A stretch of 64,000 nucleotides of DNA from Ceriagrion tenellum (lineage: Eukaryota > Arthropoda > Insecta > Odonata > Coenagrionidae), in NCBI GenBank assembly GCA_963169105.1, contig OY720636.1, forward strand, positions 69,304,123 through 69,368,122, written 5' to 3'. Position numbers and translations under genes: made by a program. This document shows positions 23,815-34,285 of this stretch, piece after piece. Each line of letters opens with the position of its first letter. Positions within the stretch are counted from its first letter, which is position 1. Below the pieces are notes generated by a model. That model did not search any database, was not told where the DNA came from, and was given only the letters and a program-made list of their open reading frames with translations.

Positions 23815-23921
23815 GTTTGAAATAAATTTGGTAGACAGTACGATATCGTTTGAGTATCATTGTTAAATAGACTGTTCTACAATATCTCGCCAGAGAAAGT
23901 GGAGTTTGTTCAAATAAGTTC

Positions 23922-23980
23922 ATCTGTCAATTCGATGAGCGATCAATACTACGGGCCGCGTATCAGACTTATTCAAATAA
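23922..23980 (+). repeat. 59-bp direct repeat, right flank of foldback
   Basis: The second copy of 23613-23671, 57 of 59 positions identical (GAGCGATC here, GAGTAATC there). Confidence 0.9.
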
Positions 23981-24169
23981 GTGCACGAGTGTAATGGCTG
24001 AGGGAAAGTAAAACTATTTTGGAAAAATATCTCTCGTGCACCTTAAATTATCTCTTTTGTACAAGCGTACGTTTATACTCAAGTACAGCACATTTATAAG
24101 GTTTTCAAGAACTTGATCTTCCACCATAATATATTATGTTATTTGAGGGTGAGCTCCATACGTTGTCGT

Positions 24170-24400
24170 TCAAGTCTTGTTTCGTCTATCTTTAATGTGG
24201 GTCGCTTCATTCAGCATGCAAAGTAAAATACCGTGTTTCACTAAATGTCGATACAAAAGGTCTTCCACTCGACCGCAGAGGTAAAACTCGTAAGAATCTA
24301 GATCTGGAGACCTCGTACTTCTATTCTTGACGCAACCGCACCCAATACAACACCATGGTAATCGGTTATAATGTTGGTTCACTATGAGGAAAGGGAAAAA
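24170..24400 (-). mobile_element. DDE transposase remnant (mariner/Tc1-like)
   Basis: In a 133-codon minus-strand frame (24170-24571) the segment RSPDLDSYEFYLCGRVEDLLY matches the end of the catalytic domain in mariner/Tc1-related (DDE_3) transposases. There, SPDL carries the last catalytic aspartate and is followed by a (F/Y)-(F/Y)-L-(W/C)-G motif and a lysine/valine-rich region ending in Y. The first 70 residues of the frame show no match I can place, and the first two catalytic acidic residues are not visible. It is therefore a 3' fragment. Confidence 0.52.
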
Positions 24401-24818
24401 TGAGGAGGGTACTTTCATTTTGGAAATGAATCTTTTGTCTCGCAGCTTATCGCACACCTTGTGGCAGTATAAGTAGAGTTTTTTTTGGAAAAAATTGAAG
24501 ATGAACTTCTCCTGTAACACGAGCCTAAAATAATATGCGCCTATTGCCTGTTCGCTGAGGAATCTAAACAAACATTAACCAGGAACCCATGAATTTATTT
24601 TTTCAATGAGCCGTAGCGGTTTATTTAAGGAGCAGAAAGGAGAATTGTGTCTATTTACTCCACCTTGATGGAACTCACCTTCGTTAAGTAGGATGTACCC
24701 ATAAATATGGCTCTTGCCGTGAAGCCATTCACAAAACTTTAGAAGCTAATGGCTATAATTTTTTCTCGGAATATGGCAAAGAATTCTCGTGCAAATTTAC
24801 ACAGAGAAAAAAATCATC

Positions 24819-24892
24819 CTTCTTGACCGGGATTCGAACCCGGATCCCTCAATTTCCGGCCGAGAGCTTTAGCCAGTTAAGTTACCGAGGCG
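24819..24892 (-). repeat. tRNA-like unit, left arm
   Basis: The minus strand has the box-A word TAACTTAACTGGC and the B-box word GGGTTCGAATCCCGG, with a perfect T arm. It differs from the right unit by a few bases, and the 3' acceptor strand is damaged (CAAGAAG). Confidence 0.6.
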
Positions 24893-24932
24893 TCCTCTTT
24901 CCCCATTTTTGTGACCCCACAGGGGAAGAGGA

Positions 24933-25006
24933 CGCCTCGGTAGCTTAACTGGCTAAAGCACTCGGCCGGAAATCGAGGGATCCGGGTTCGAATCCCGGTC
25001 AAGGCG
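24933..25006 (+). repeat. tRNA-like unit, right arm
   Basis: A cloverleaf can be drawn. The acceptor is CGCCTCG with CAAGGCG (one mismatch). The D arm is in GTAGCTTAACTGGCTAAAGC. The anticodon stem CTCGG/TCGAG holds loop CCGGAAA. The T arm is CCGGG, TTCGAAT, CCCGG. The loop has C where tRNAs have U33. A GGA anticodon would be serine, yet there is no long variable arm. I therefore call it tRNA-derived and not a functional tRNA gene. Confidence 0.62.
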
Positions 25007-25129
25007 GATGATTTTTTTCTCAGTGGAAATTCGCACATTTGTGCATTGCGGGTGACTCCGTAAAGTGGAACTCCGTGGCTAGTCCCGGATAGCTTAAAAT
25101 TTGTCAAAGAATTCTCGGGCTTCCCACTG

Positions 25130-25258
25130 GGTAGGATTGTCCATACTGGCCGACGTTTTGACAGGAGACTTTCCTGTCATCTTCAAGGCTTCATTCATCC
25201 ACATCCTTGAAGATGGCAAAAAATTCTCCTGTCGAAACATCGGCCATTATGTGGGATC
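25130..25258. mobile_element. Foldback with hammerhead-like motifs, next to family A copy
   Basis: Arms TGGCCGACGTTTTGACAGGAGA and a TCTCCTGTCGAAACATCGGCCA-like partner lie at 25146-25166 and 25225-25246. The left minus-strand motif has TTGAAGA, T, a long GACAGGA/TCCTGTC stem and AAAACGT. The right plus-strand motif has TTGAAGA (25207-25213), T, 19 nt and GAAAC. In both the first core base is T in place of C. Homology to the retrotransposon starts about 10 bp further on. Confidence 0.58.
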
Positions 25259-25268
25259 TACTGAAAAA

Positions 25269-25993
25269 GTGTCATGGGGGAAACGCATCAGGGAAATAAC
25301 TAGTGTAGCAAACCGTAGATTAGGATTCGTAAAAAGGGTTCTAGGCAAATGCGATGAGAGAGTAAGAGAAAGAAGCTATTTTACACTTGTCAGGCCTCAT
25401 TTAGAATATGCCGCTAGTATATGGGATCCATACCAGAAAGGTTTTATAAAAGAATTAGAACGTGTGCAAAGGAGATCCGCTAGATTTGTTGAAGGCCGTT
25501 ATGATAATATTACAAGTGTTACGAATTTAATAGAAGAACTAGGATGGGAATTACTATCAGAATGCAGGTTAAAATTTAGGTTAAACCTTTTAAGTAAATT
25601 CGAAACCGACTTGTTCACAGATGACGTTAGATATATATTAAGAACCCCTGCGTATTATGCTAGGTTTGATCAGATTAACAAGTTTAGAGAGATAGATTGT
25701 CGTACCGATAGATTTAAAATGTCATTTTTCCCGCGTACTATAAGAGAGGACAGTAGGCAGCGTAGCAAAGGGATAGGTAGGTGAAATATAGTTAGAGTAG
25801 TCTGTAGTGCATGATGCATGTAATAACAACCAATATTCCCTTTCTTATTATGTAGATTCTAACCATGTGACCCTATTATCTAGCATGCCTCATTAAATAT
25901 CCTAGTTGCATGTCAATAGTGCATGTTTGGTGATCTTCACCCCCTGCCACACACCCTCGTGGTGGCTTGCAGGGTGGTACTTAGATGTAGATG
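25269..25993 (+). mobile_element. Non-LTR retrotransposon 3' end, family A copy 2
   Basis: A longer family A copy starting near TGTCATGGGGGAAAC. The open frame continues to the stop at 25782-25784 and decodes WGKRIREITSVANRRLGF, CDERVRERSYFTLVRPHLEY, WDPYQKGF, QRRSARFVEG and the FFPRTI end. This is the region after the RT catalytic core and the C-terminal domain. The 227-codon frame that begins at 25101 is a chance fusion of the foldback element with this tail. The 3' UTR and TAGATG tail match copies 1 and 3, with a small deletion before CATGTGACCC. Confidence 0.88.
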
Positions 25994-26373
25994 ATCTAAC
26001 CCGGTGGGAAGACCGAGAAGAATTCATGTGTATCACTGGCCGAGAAAACGTGAAATCTTAAAAAAAAAACTCCAGCTGTCTGGAAAGATCTCTCGAACGA
26101 AGGTGCTGAAGTGTGAGAACATGGAACGGATAAATACGTTCATCAAGCATTTTACTTTTCTGCTAGTGCACGTCACTATCATTTGGCTTTTCCATGTTAC
26201 TGCAAAATGTTTAAGACAAGATATTTGCGTTGGCAAAGATTCGTAAACAAGAGATTGCGACCTCATATTTATAGTACAAATCATGTTTAAAACCATTTCC
26301 CTTACCTCTTCCAGAACTTACTTAGATTATTACTTGAAACACAGCAGATATCAATACATGAGCTGTATCTTTT
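25994..26373. other. No recognised feature
   Basis: Short frames on both strands at 26004-26296 lack motifs. No repeat is recognised. Confidence 0.4.
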
Positions 26374-26583
26374 TAGGAGTTACTCGTAATAAAATTGGTG
26401 TACAGTTCCTCTATGTTTGATGCTATCTATCGGTTTCGACGTCTATAGCGTCATTTTCAGGACAAACAGTCTTAAACGTTTTTTTAAGTCTGTTTTTCTT
26501 AAAAACAAATAGACGTCGAAACCGGTAGACAGCATAAAATCATAGTGGAACCGTACACCGTTTTCATTATGAGTTATTCCTTC
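26374..26583. mobile_element. Foldback element with hammerhead-like motif
   Basis: The outer arms GGAGTTACTCGTAAT...GGTGTAC (26376-26402) and GTACACC...ATTATGAGTTATTCC (26553-26581) are complementary, as are ATCGGTTTCGACGTCTAT and ATAGACGTCGAAACCGGT. On the minus strand the left motif reads CTGAAAA, T, GACG/CGTC stem with a 7-base loop, GAAA, ACCGAT. The right arm keeps GACGTCGAAA and palindromic ACCGGT but has lost the 5' core. Confidence 0.62.
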
Positions 26584-27764
26584 TCGTCGTTTCACAATTC
26601 AACGCTACAATCAATTGATTTGATGTATATCTGTTACTATTATTGAGCGGTAACTCATAGTGTTTGCCTGTAAAACATCACGAACGGGTTACTAATCTTT
26701 CAAGTCCGAGAAAAATTCCCATTTGAGCTACTTGTCTGTTGATATATGAGAAATTAACTGAGATTAATTGAGATATAAATGCCTGTCTCATGTGCTAAAT
26801 TTAAGAATAGTTTGGCACCACAAAAACTAAATTTTCGAAGGGAAATTATTAATACATTTTAAAGGCTGAGTATCATTATATTACTCTTTACTGTTATATA
26901 ATTTGGACTTACCCAAGTTGAAAGTTTTTAAGCTGCATTTGTAAGTCATTATAACCTAATGCTTTACTCAATTTTCTGAAATTGAGATTTTCTGAAAGAA
27001 ATGAAACAAGTACTTATTATCATTGAAATGAGCTCTCATGGAGGAATGCTCAGAATACACCTCTATGGGTAGGCAGGTAGAGATGTTGATGATGCAAAAT
27101 CACGCAATGAGGAACATTTTGATGGGTAATGTGGTGGATTACGTGGCAAGAAATATTTCAAAGCTGCTTGGAGAAAATTATGAGGAGTTGGAATCGTTTC
27201 CTTTCTTGATTAGATTGTTTGTTTAAGATCAGGCCTATATATCGCGAGCTGTAGGTATATACAAATAGACGCGTCTCAAAGAATAGATGAATGTGAACCA
27301 CCGCGCAGGAAATAGATAATTTCGTTTAAATTGCCTATTGCTGTGGAGTGGGTTTAGTCTGGCCCGGAGGGGTACCGTAAACTCTCTGGGAAGACGGATG
27401 GCCGTAGCCACTGGGCTTTTGGGCTCTTGGTTTGGGCAAGGTCGGAGAAAGTTGAGTTGGACAGAGAGGAAGACAAATGGCAATGCCGTGAGGAGGAAGC
27501 AGGTTGATGGGTTGAAACGATGAAAATGACGGAAAAGGTGGTTTCGGGAAACGGGGAGTGAGAATGGTTTGTTGAATCACGTGATGGAGGGAAGAATGTT
27601 GAGCAAACGATGCGATGGGAAGTAAGCAGCTATATATCATTTTTTCCGAAAATCTGTCTCTTGCCTTGGGGGATATCTTTTCTGCTCATGGCTTGCCACT
27701 TCATAACCGGTTGAAAATAAATAGGCGGTCGTTTATTGCAATTCGTCGTAACTTGACCTATTTT
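26584..27764. other. No recognised feature
   Basis: This is AT-rich to about 27230 and more balanced from 27300 to 27600. No supported gene or repeat. Confidence 0.35.
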
Positions 27765-28640
27765 GGTTGTCATTGCATTATATTTATTTATGTTTATTTA
27801 TCCAAAGGCAAGGATACAAAAATATGCATTTAGTATAGGACACGTCAGGGATAAAATTACATCATCAATGAGAAAGATAGTCATTGACGCTGTAGAACAT
27901 ATGATCTAGTAAAAAACATTTTAACTTACATTTAAATGCTTTAAGGCACGCAATATTTTTAAGACAGGTTGGCAATTTTTGTATAAAATAAGGCCCATGT
28001 AACGGGGCACAAGATGAGTACAATTAGTGCGAGTATTGGGGACATGAATGTTATTTACATTACGGGTACGATGATCGTGTACTTGAGCATTAGTTACAAA
28101 AACACTTAAGTACTTTTTAAGGGCACAAGATGAGTACAATGAGTGCGAGCATAGGGGACATGAATCTTATTTACAGTATGGGTGCAATGATCATGTATAT
28201 GAGCATTAGTTACAAAAACAAAAACACTCCAAGTTCTTTTTGATAGACACACTCGCAGTAAATATGTAAATACTTGGATGTGGCAGCACATTGAACTGCT
28301 TGAAAAGCGGGGGACTAGGGTCAATGTTTCCTGCATTGGCCATCAATCTCAAAAGTCTCTTTTGTAAATAAAAAGCCGAAATAGCTTGAGGGGATGATCC
28401 TTGAAATCGCCGATTTGGAACAATGTGTGAGTAAAAAAAACCATAGTACAATGATAGAGAAACATTCATAAAAACAGTAGAGCGAATAGTCCGATGGTAT
28501 TGTTATTAGTCTCATTGAAACGTAAGTTATAAGCAGTATACAAAGCAGAGCAAGTTTTAATACAGTTTTGGCCTCTAAATATGAAATCTCTAGTGTGTAT
28601 GAACACGTTGTAGTCACAAGCAAGGTAGTTCGATATCAAT
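27765..28640 (-). mobile_element. Decayed LINE C-terminus with internal tandem duplication
   Basis: Read on the minus strand in shifting frames: a region with NTIGL and FRLFIYKR-like pieces, then HVHDH.TRNVNNIHVPNTRTNCTHLVP, then a YMG.ILY(K/N)..P segment and a lysine/leucine-rich end. The TRN...H.P.TR order followed by YMG and LP is typical of LINE RT C-termini. A unit of about 110 bp (28006-28112 and 28119-28221) is duplicated in tandem, so the HDH..TRN block is present twice. The 3' end on the minus strand is a TTTATT-type tail at about 27780. Confidence 0.68.
28006..28221 (-). repeat. Tandem duplication of about 113 bp inside LINE fragment
   Basis: GGGCACAAGATGAGTACAAT occurs at about 28006 (as GGGGCACAAG) and 28120. 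Both units end GAGCATTAGTTACAAAAAC. The units are about 88% alike by eye. Confidence 0.85.
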
Positions 28641-29124
28641 TGTATTCATCCTTCGATATGGGTCTTTGAAACCACTTCCACCATATTTCCACCGTTAATG
28701 TGCTATTTGACCATTTACTGCCATAACCCACTCAAGGAAATCTGCGAATATGCGACACAAGTTGTCATTTCGAATGCAAATGCACTACCAAATCAACAAA
28801 ATGTGGAATTACCGATACTATGCTTATGAAGAATACAGAAAAATAAGCGCATTAATGGCGAATTTATGTACGCTGCGAAGGTCTGTATTAAAGGAAGAAC
28901 ACAATCGTTATTGAACGACCTTGGTCACAAGCTACACATCATCTTGGAATAAACAGAGGTTCTTCCAATAATGTAAGCTGAAATTTTACCGGAACACCTC
29001 TTTGCATTCACCAATGGCCGCGCTTTCGCACATCATGGAGTTAAGGTATTTGTTTATTTTTATGCCATCTTTTTACTCTTATGTTTATGGCGTCTACAGA
29101 AGATGGGAATTTTATTAACTTCTT
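28641..29124. other. No recognised feature
   Basis: No supported feature. Confidence 0.4.
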
Positions 29125-29155
29125 GGGTATCCCATCGAGTTAAATTTGTAAATAG

Positions 29156-29198
29156 TACCGACGTTTTAACGGGCGACTCGTCGATTGTCATCAGGGTA
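29156..29198 (-). ncRNA. Hammerhead-like motif, G12 lost
   Basis: On the minus strand TACC pairs with GGTA as stem I around CTGATGA, with ACGT as a 4-nt palindrome before C at the cleavage place. The GAA box reads AAA, and stem II is not continuous. It is probably inactive. Confidence 0.45.
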
Positions 29199-29832
29199 AG
29201 GAAATGTCGTAAGATTGCATGCGTTAGGCTGATATTCAGACAAAAAATCAGGCGACTTCTGATTGGTGGAGAGGAGAAAATTTGAAATTTACTACCGTGT
29301 GGAGAAGTATTCGTTTTCTCCTTTTCTCCTCTCTCCTCCTTTCCTTTCACATCTTTCGTTCTGACTCCTCTTTTCGGTTGTACATTTTCAAATTCTCCTC
29401 CCGACCAATCAGGAGTCACCTGATTGCTGTAGTAAGAATATAAACCTAACCAATTATAACTTTCTCGAGAATTTATCATATGGATATAAATTATTTTTTC
29501 TTATTGATTTTTTTGGCATCATCAGGAATTTGTAAGTTGTAAGGAAAAGGAGGTTCGTAGCCAGGTGTTTACAATTGAGTTGTGGGTTAGGAATCTACCT
29601 ACCATTGGGAATATTAATCTTGAAACATCAGCAAAGAAAACTACAACGCCAAGCCGTAAAGAAATATTCAGCCAATTCCGGTTGACAACAACTGTATTAA
29701 AATAAATAAACCATTTATAATTTTTAAAATGTATTTTAAAGTTAAGTCAAAATTTTACACATATTAAGCAAATATTAAAACCAAGTTAGCATTAGTTTTG
29801 ATTATATTATTTATAAAAGCGTAATCAGTATA

Positions 29833-29887
<55 letters not shown>
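29833..29887 (+). repeat. (AT)n microsatellite
   Basis: An uninterrupted AT run of about 55 bp. The open frame with poly-isoleucine/tyrosine over it is an artefact. Confidence 0.97.
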
Positions 29888-29889
<2 letters not shown>

Positions 29890-30169
29890 TACAATCAATT
29901 TTACTTTATGTGCGTAAAATTGTGATTTATTCCCTCTAATACTGTATATTTTTTGCAAAGTTTGTGAATCGTTTAGTTATGTAAATTTAATTTCTGTTTA
30001 CAGGAATTGTTTACATAGTTATTTACTGCTTGGAGTTGCCGTCTTCTTTGTTGATGTTTCAATATTACTTATCTCAATGGTGGGTAAATTCCAAATCCAC
30101 GGCTTTTGTATTGATAACTCTACATATTGATAACTCTCTGACTGTAAATTGTCTTTTTTATTATTGCAA

Positions 30170-30208
30170 AGTCCTGATGATGCCAAAATAATTGGTGAAA
30201 CATTGACT
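30170..30208 (+). ncRNA. Hammerhead-like ribozyme motif
   Basis: Stem I is AGTC (30170-30173) with GACT (30205-30208). CTGATGA is at 30174-30180, extra T at 30181. Stem II is GCCAA (30182-30186) with TTGGT (30192-30196), loop AATAA. GAA is at 30197-30199. The stem III place holds ACAT, only partly self-complementary. T at 30204 would be the cleavage residue. All core bases are present. Confidence 0.55.
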
Positions 30209-30360
30209 GTAAGAGAAATACATAAGTGACCACAATTTAAGTATCTTGTTGCTGTATATAAGTCTGACATATGTAACATCAACGACATTTTCTTACCCTG
30301 ATGAAGAGTCGTCTTTAGAAATGACGGGACTATTCACAAATTGAACCTGAAGGAATACTC

Positions 30361-31574
30361 AAGAGGAGTGTACTCAAAGCATTCGCCCGGAAAGCGTAAA
30401 ATCATTTTTCATGGTTTTAATAGTTCATCTCGTTATCAATTTCTTCTCTATCACAATGCCAATTCTATGAGAGACCGGTCTTTTTTCACGGTGATTAGCT
30501 CAAACGGGAGTTTTCCAGTTGTATTTGAAACTGATATCGCTGAAAAATGAAAGCTTTATAGTTAAAAATACATTTCATCAAAAGCAACCTTCCAAATTTG
30601 AGGGGATTGGTCTTTTATTTCAGTTTGAACTCGACTGTGGAAGATGGAACACGTTGAGGGTAGGAGTGACCAGTATAATTCTTTGAGAGGTCGCGTCGTA
30701 CGATGCGTTCGTGGATCCACCGAAGAACATTTAAACCGTGGCTGCGTCGAAACTTTTGTCCCTCGAATCGCGATCAAAAGGCAAGCCGACAAATCTTAAA
30801 TTTGTAACCGTTAGTAATGTGGCCAACTTTGCGATGCGTTATGAGTTATTGTGGGATGCGGTTCCGCGAAGGCGTTAAAATGAACAGAGGCCGGGGAAAC
30901 GCCAACGACGAAGATCAAAAGGAGACAAGATTGAAGACAAAATCTGATCGTATCCTGTGCATACTGCAGTTATATTAGTGACTTATGAACTTAGTATGGT
31001 AATGGACATGTATGAAAAGCCATGCCGGGAAAGTAAGTGGGAATCAAATTTTGAAGCAGATTTATGATTGAGGAGAGAATATTGTGAGAACTAATATTGT
31101 CTGCTTTGCCAGGACCATTTGTCTGGCAAAAAAGGGGTCGGTTGAGAAAGTCATGGGCGAATGTGGTGAAAAATATCTTTAAAGGTAGGAACATCCAAAG
31201 TCTCCAGGAAGAGAGCGTGCGTGAAGGAATATTTGAAAGTTAATGAATTAAAGACGAATGGAAAATAGTAATAAGATTCAGTTTTTTTCGGCTTATCTCC
31301 TGACTTCATTCTATGCCTATCCCGAAAATGAACTGTGTGATTAGTCTATATGTAAACTCTACCCTCTCGCTGCTCTGGATTTTTATTCCTGTGCGCGGAG
31401 AGTTATGTTTACAAAAGGGTTAATACGAGAATCTAGTGCTTTTTTGACACTATCCGTAAATTTGATAAGTGTACAATACAATTTCCAGAAATCGAAGATA
31501 AATGGTGAGAAAACATGTAGAGAGCACTTTGATAGCTGAATTGTTGAGCGTTAACAAGTGGTTCATTGGCCATT
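30361..31574. other. No recognised feature
   Basis: No element or gene recognised. Positions 30690-30930 have a slightly higher CpG content. Confidence 0.4.
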
Positions 31575-32035
31575 TTTTATTTATTTGTCCAAGAATTGAA
31601 GCATATCTGCAATACATGACACTTCATGAGAAATTATACATAAATTTGTAACAAAATATATCCATAGGTATACAGAGGAAAACACTTTGTTCATGGTTAC
31701 ATTTTTTACATATATTTCCATATTTTACATATATCATGTTTCACTCACAGAGGTCTTATTTTCCATGCCCAAGTCATATTTTATCAAAATAAATTCAGAC
31801 ACTCTGTAATAATTTTTCTCAGTCAAAAAAGTTTTTTATTGACCTTTTAAACCTAGCCTATGTCTTTCATTTCTTTGTACTTCTGAGGCCATTTATTGTC
31901 TAGATTTATTCTTACTGACTTTGGCTCTAGGCTTCGACTGTAATTGATGTGCAAATTTGCCTTGCATATCAAATACAGTTCTAGTATGGTGATTGTGGTA
32001 TTGAGAATTTTCGATGAAATCTGAAAAGTGTTATT
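31575..32035 (-). mobile_element. Possible LINE 3' end (antisense)
   Basis: The minus strand decodes, with shifts, YHNHHTRTVFD-like, ANLHINYSR and LRKIITECLNLF-like pieces, followed by an AT-rich 3' part ending in TTATTT on the plus strand at about 31577. The order resembles LINE C-termini but is weak. Confidence 0.42.
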
Positions 32036-33971
32036 TCATATGGTAGGAGGCCAAGAGCTTGAAAGATTGGTAAGGAAGGTGAAGATGGAGGCTTAGACGC
32101 AATATTGCATTTCAGATGAGGCAGTTGAAGAAAGAGGAAAGTCATGCATAAGAAAGAATCTTTTGTTTTGTAATATTTTGATTAGTCCTATTGAATTATT
32201 ATAGTGATATATTACAGTTTGCGGGTCAGCTACCATGAATTTAACGGAATATTGCTGGAGTTGCGTTTTATTTTTGGGCATCTTCGTCAATGGAGTAGGT
32301 ATTATGCCGTATACCTCAACATGGCTCCCTTGGCACCTAATTTCCTCTAAAATGCCCTTCCCTTTTCTCGTGATTCCTGACTTTGCATACTTTTCATCAC
32401 CGCTTTTACCGGTAATTTCTTATATCCACCTATTATGACCTCGATTATAGAATAGTGGCTTACAGCGACTGTCTTACTTTAGTCACTTTAATCCTCGAGT
32501 TTTCATTATTTAGATTTTTGTCCTTCGGTCAGTTCAGTTTCATTAACATTTAATTTATTCGGAACTCATTTTAAATATTTAAATTATTCAATATGCCAAG
32601 ACTGTCATTTAATTTATTTCAGTGTAATTATTCCCAGCTGTTTATTTTCTTTTTATTTCGATAGTTATCATTGAACTACGCTCACAATTTTTATTACTCC
32701 AACTTGCCGCTTAAGCTTTAGTTAACGTTGAATTATCGCTGAGTGTTATTGTATAACATGATCTCATATAAGCCTTAAAAAAATCTCCCAAGTACTTGGG
32801 TGAAGGTCCAATCAATTCTCCAGTAAATCCTACTCAAGGAGTAAAGCCTTTAATCAGCTGCAGTATACAACAGATAGCATAAGAATATATCAAGGAAATT
32901 AATGTCTCCTGGTTGTAGAAAAGTGCATGCGAGTTCAATTCAATAATCTTAGAGCTAATGTTAGAACGATGATGGATTTTTCAATTTCATTTCTGCATGA
33001 TCCTGAGATAAAATTTGGTTAAAACCATAGGTACATATATGCTTCGATGTATGGTTTTGTTATATTTCCTCTTAGATCTGGGAGAAAAAATTTACACATC
33101 AAGTGCTAGTGTTCCATCTTTGACTTTTGAGTGTTACTTAGATCTATACGTGTTTTGCAATGAAGACAGTTGCCGTGAAATTTTCAGCTTGCCTGTTCTC
33201 TACTGTCATTGCCTACAGGTGGCCTTGGAAACGTTATTATGCGCTGTGGAACGGGAGCATTTGGTCAGGAATCTCTAGAGTTTGAACTCTTTTGATAGAA
33301 CTTCTCTGATATATTAATTTTGCAGCTGAAAGAGAATAAATAAGTCTTCCAATTAAAGTTTTCCTTACGAATAGAGCCTAGTACAAACTAGAGGTGCCCT
33401 ATAAGTACTTTCTGGTGATGAGCAAGAGCTCATATTTTCTGAAAGAGAGAGATTTGGAACCAATGTCTAAAGGTTTTGGGTGACATATCAGTTACAAAAT
33501 CTGCTAAAATTATTTTTTTATCTGATAAAAATATTTTAAAACTCATTAACCTTTATATGCGGGTAAAATTAGTTTAGGAGCATATATAGTATCACTTGGA
33601 TACTTCATAGACATGAGCGTTATCCAGTGGCCTGTGAAAAATACATTTTTCTGAAGCAGCCCTTAGCTTTTCCGCCTACGGTGGGAAGCTTCTTGAGCAC
33701 ACGCGGTGTGCTTATGTCAGTGGGCTTGCGTATGTTTGTTTACCGAACTCTAGAACAAAAGACCGTATTCTTAATTTGCCAACTCAGGAATCCGACCCGT
33801 CTTTCATCCACATTTTGACTGCCACTCGCCTACAATTTGAACTCTCGTTTTGTCGTCTCCAAGTAAAAGTCCGTCTTAATAACATCCATGCATTTCGAGC
33901 TTGGGACTGTTCACCCCGACACCATTGAATGATCAGCCTATATTTAAACCCCACTCAGTACTGATAGTAAC
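32036..33971. other. No recognised feature
   Basis: A long AT-rich, gene-free stretch. Short frames (32235, 33015, 33627) have no motif. Confidence 0.4.
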
Positions 33972-34205
33972 TTGCTTTATCTACCCGTACATGGTATAAT
34001 AACCAAGCATGATATCATCAAATGTAGGTTTGAAACACGGGTCTTGGCCAAGACGCAAGAATACCATCCGCGCTCAATGTGTGAGGCCATAGAAATAGCC
34101 AAAGGGCCAAATAACTCCAATAGGGAGGATGGATATAACCTGAGCTGCGATTGGAAGGGGTTTCTGGCTCCTGCAAAAGCCCAACGGCTTACGTTTCCCG
34201 TATAG
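33972..34205 (+). mobile_element. Penelope-like element GIY-YIG endonuclease C-terminus
   Basis: A 77-codon frame whose residues about 10-55 match the end of PLE proteins: HDIIKCRFETRVLAKT, then EAIEIAKGPNNSNREDGYNL, then a tryptophan followed by FL. In PLEs the GIY-YIG endonuclease ends with an (E/K)-(A/S)-I-E-I-x-K block, then NN.NR(D/E)DGY, and a final W...L. The GIY and YIG motifs themselves and the RT domain are missing, so this is a 5'-truncated 3' piece. A hammerhead-like motif follows about 80 bp after the stop, where PLE 3' repeats would be expected. The methionine at 33972 is probably not native. Confidence 0.76.
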
Positions 34206-34285
34206 GATTCAAATCGGCCCAACAATGGTGCAACCGACAACATTGCTTCTATATCAGACCAAGTTGAAGCTGGTTACCACTCATC

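Larger units (their letters stand above)
23672..23921. mobile_element. Foldback element with two hammerhead-like motifs
   Basis: Arms of about 85 bp (23672-23755 and 23771-23864) are near-perfect complements: CAATGATACTCAAA faces TTTGAGTATCATTG, and CTACCAAATTTATTTC faces GAAATAAATTTGGTAG. Each arm carries one full hammerhead-like core, on opposite strands. The right end runs on about 55 bp past the palindrome. The module is bracketed by 59-bp direct repeats, much longer than a DNA-transposon target duplication. No protein is encoded. Confidence 0.75.
24789..25035. mobile_element. Foldback of two inverted tRNA-like sequences
   Basis: The palindrome runs from GTGCAAATTT (24789) to AAATTCGCAC (25035). 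Outer arms are AGAGAAAAAAATCATCC and GGATGATTTTTTTCTC. The central arms CCTCTTTCCCC and GGGGAAGAGG flank a loop of about 20 bases. Each arm holds a 74-nt tRNA-like unit with its own A and B boxes. A transcript across both units would form one long hairpin. This looks like two SINE heads in head-to-head inversion. Confidence 0.75.
29125..30360. mobile_element. Large inverted-arm element, probable PLE-related relic
   Basis: Minus-strand 29125-29200 and plus-strand 30285-30360 are homologous. Both begin TTACCCTGATGA and continue to ACTATT(T/C)ACAAATT and GATACCC/AATACTC words. A second nested pair starts CCTGATGATGCCAAAA (minus strand near 29525; plus strand 30173). Between the arms lie AT-rich DNA and an (AT)n microsatellite. 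No open frame of RT or endonuclease survives. Inverted terminal repeats with hammerhead-like cores suggest Penelope-like pLTR remains, by inference. Confidence 0.45.

Noticed and set aside
24933..25006. Functional tRNA-Ser(GGA) gene
   Set aside because: C33 in the loop, a mismatch in the acceptor stem, no long variable arm, and an inverted copy next to it.
24877..25107. Minus-strand 76-codon frame as a protein
   Set aside because: It is the antisense of the tRNA-like unit and its flank in the foldback.
29764..29958. Minus-strand 64-codon frame
   Set aside because: Poly Tyr-Ile from the (AT)n microsatellite.
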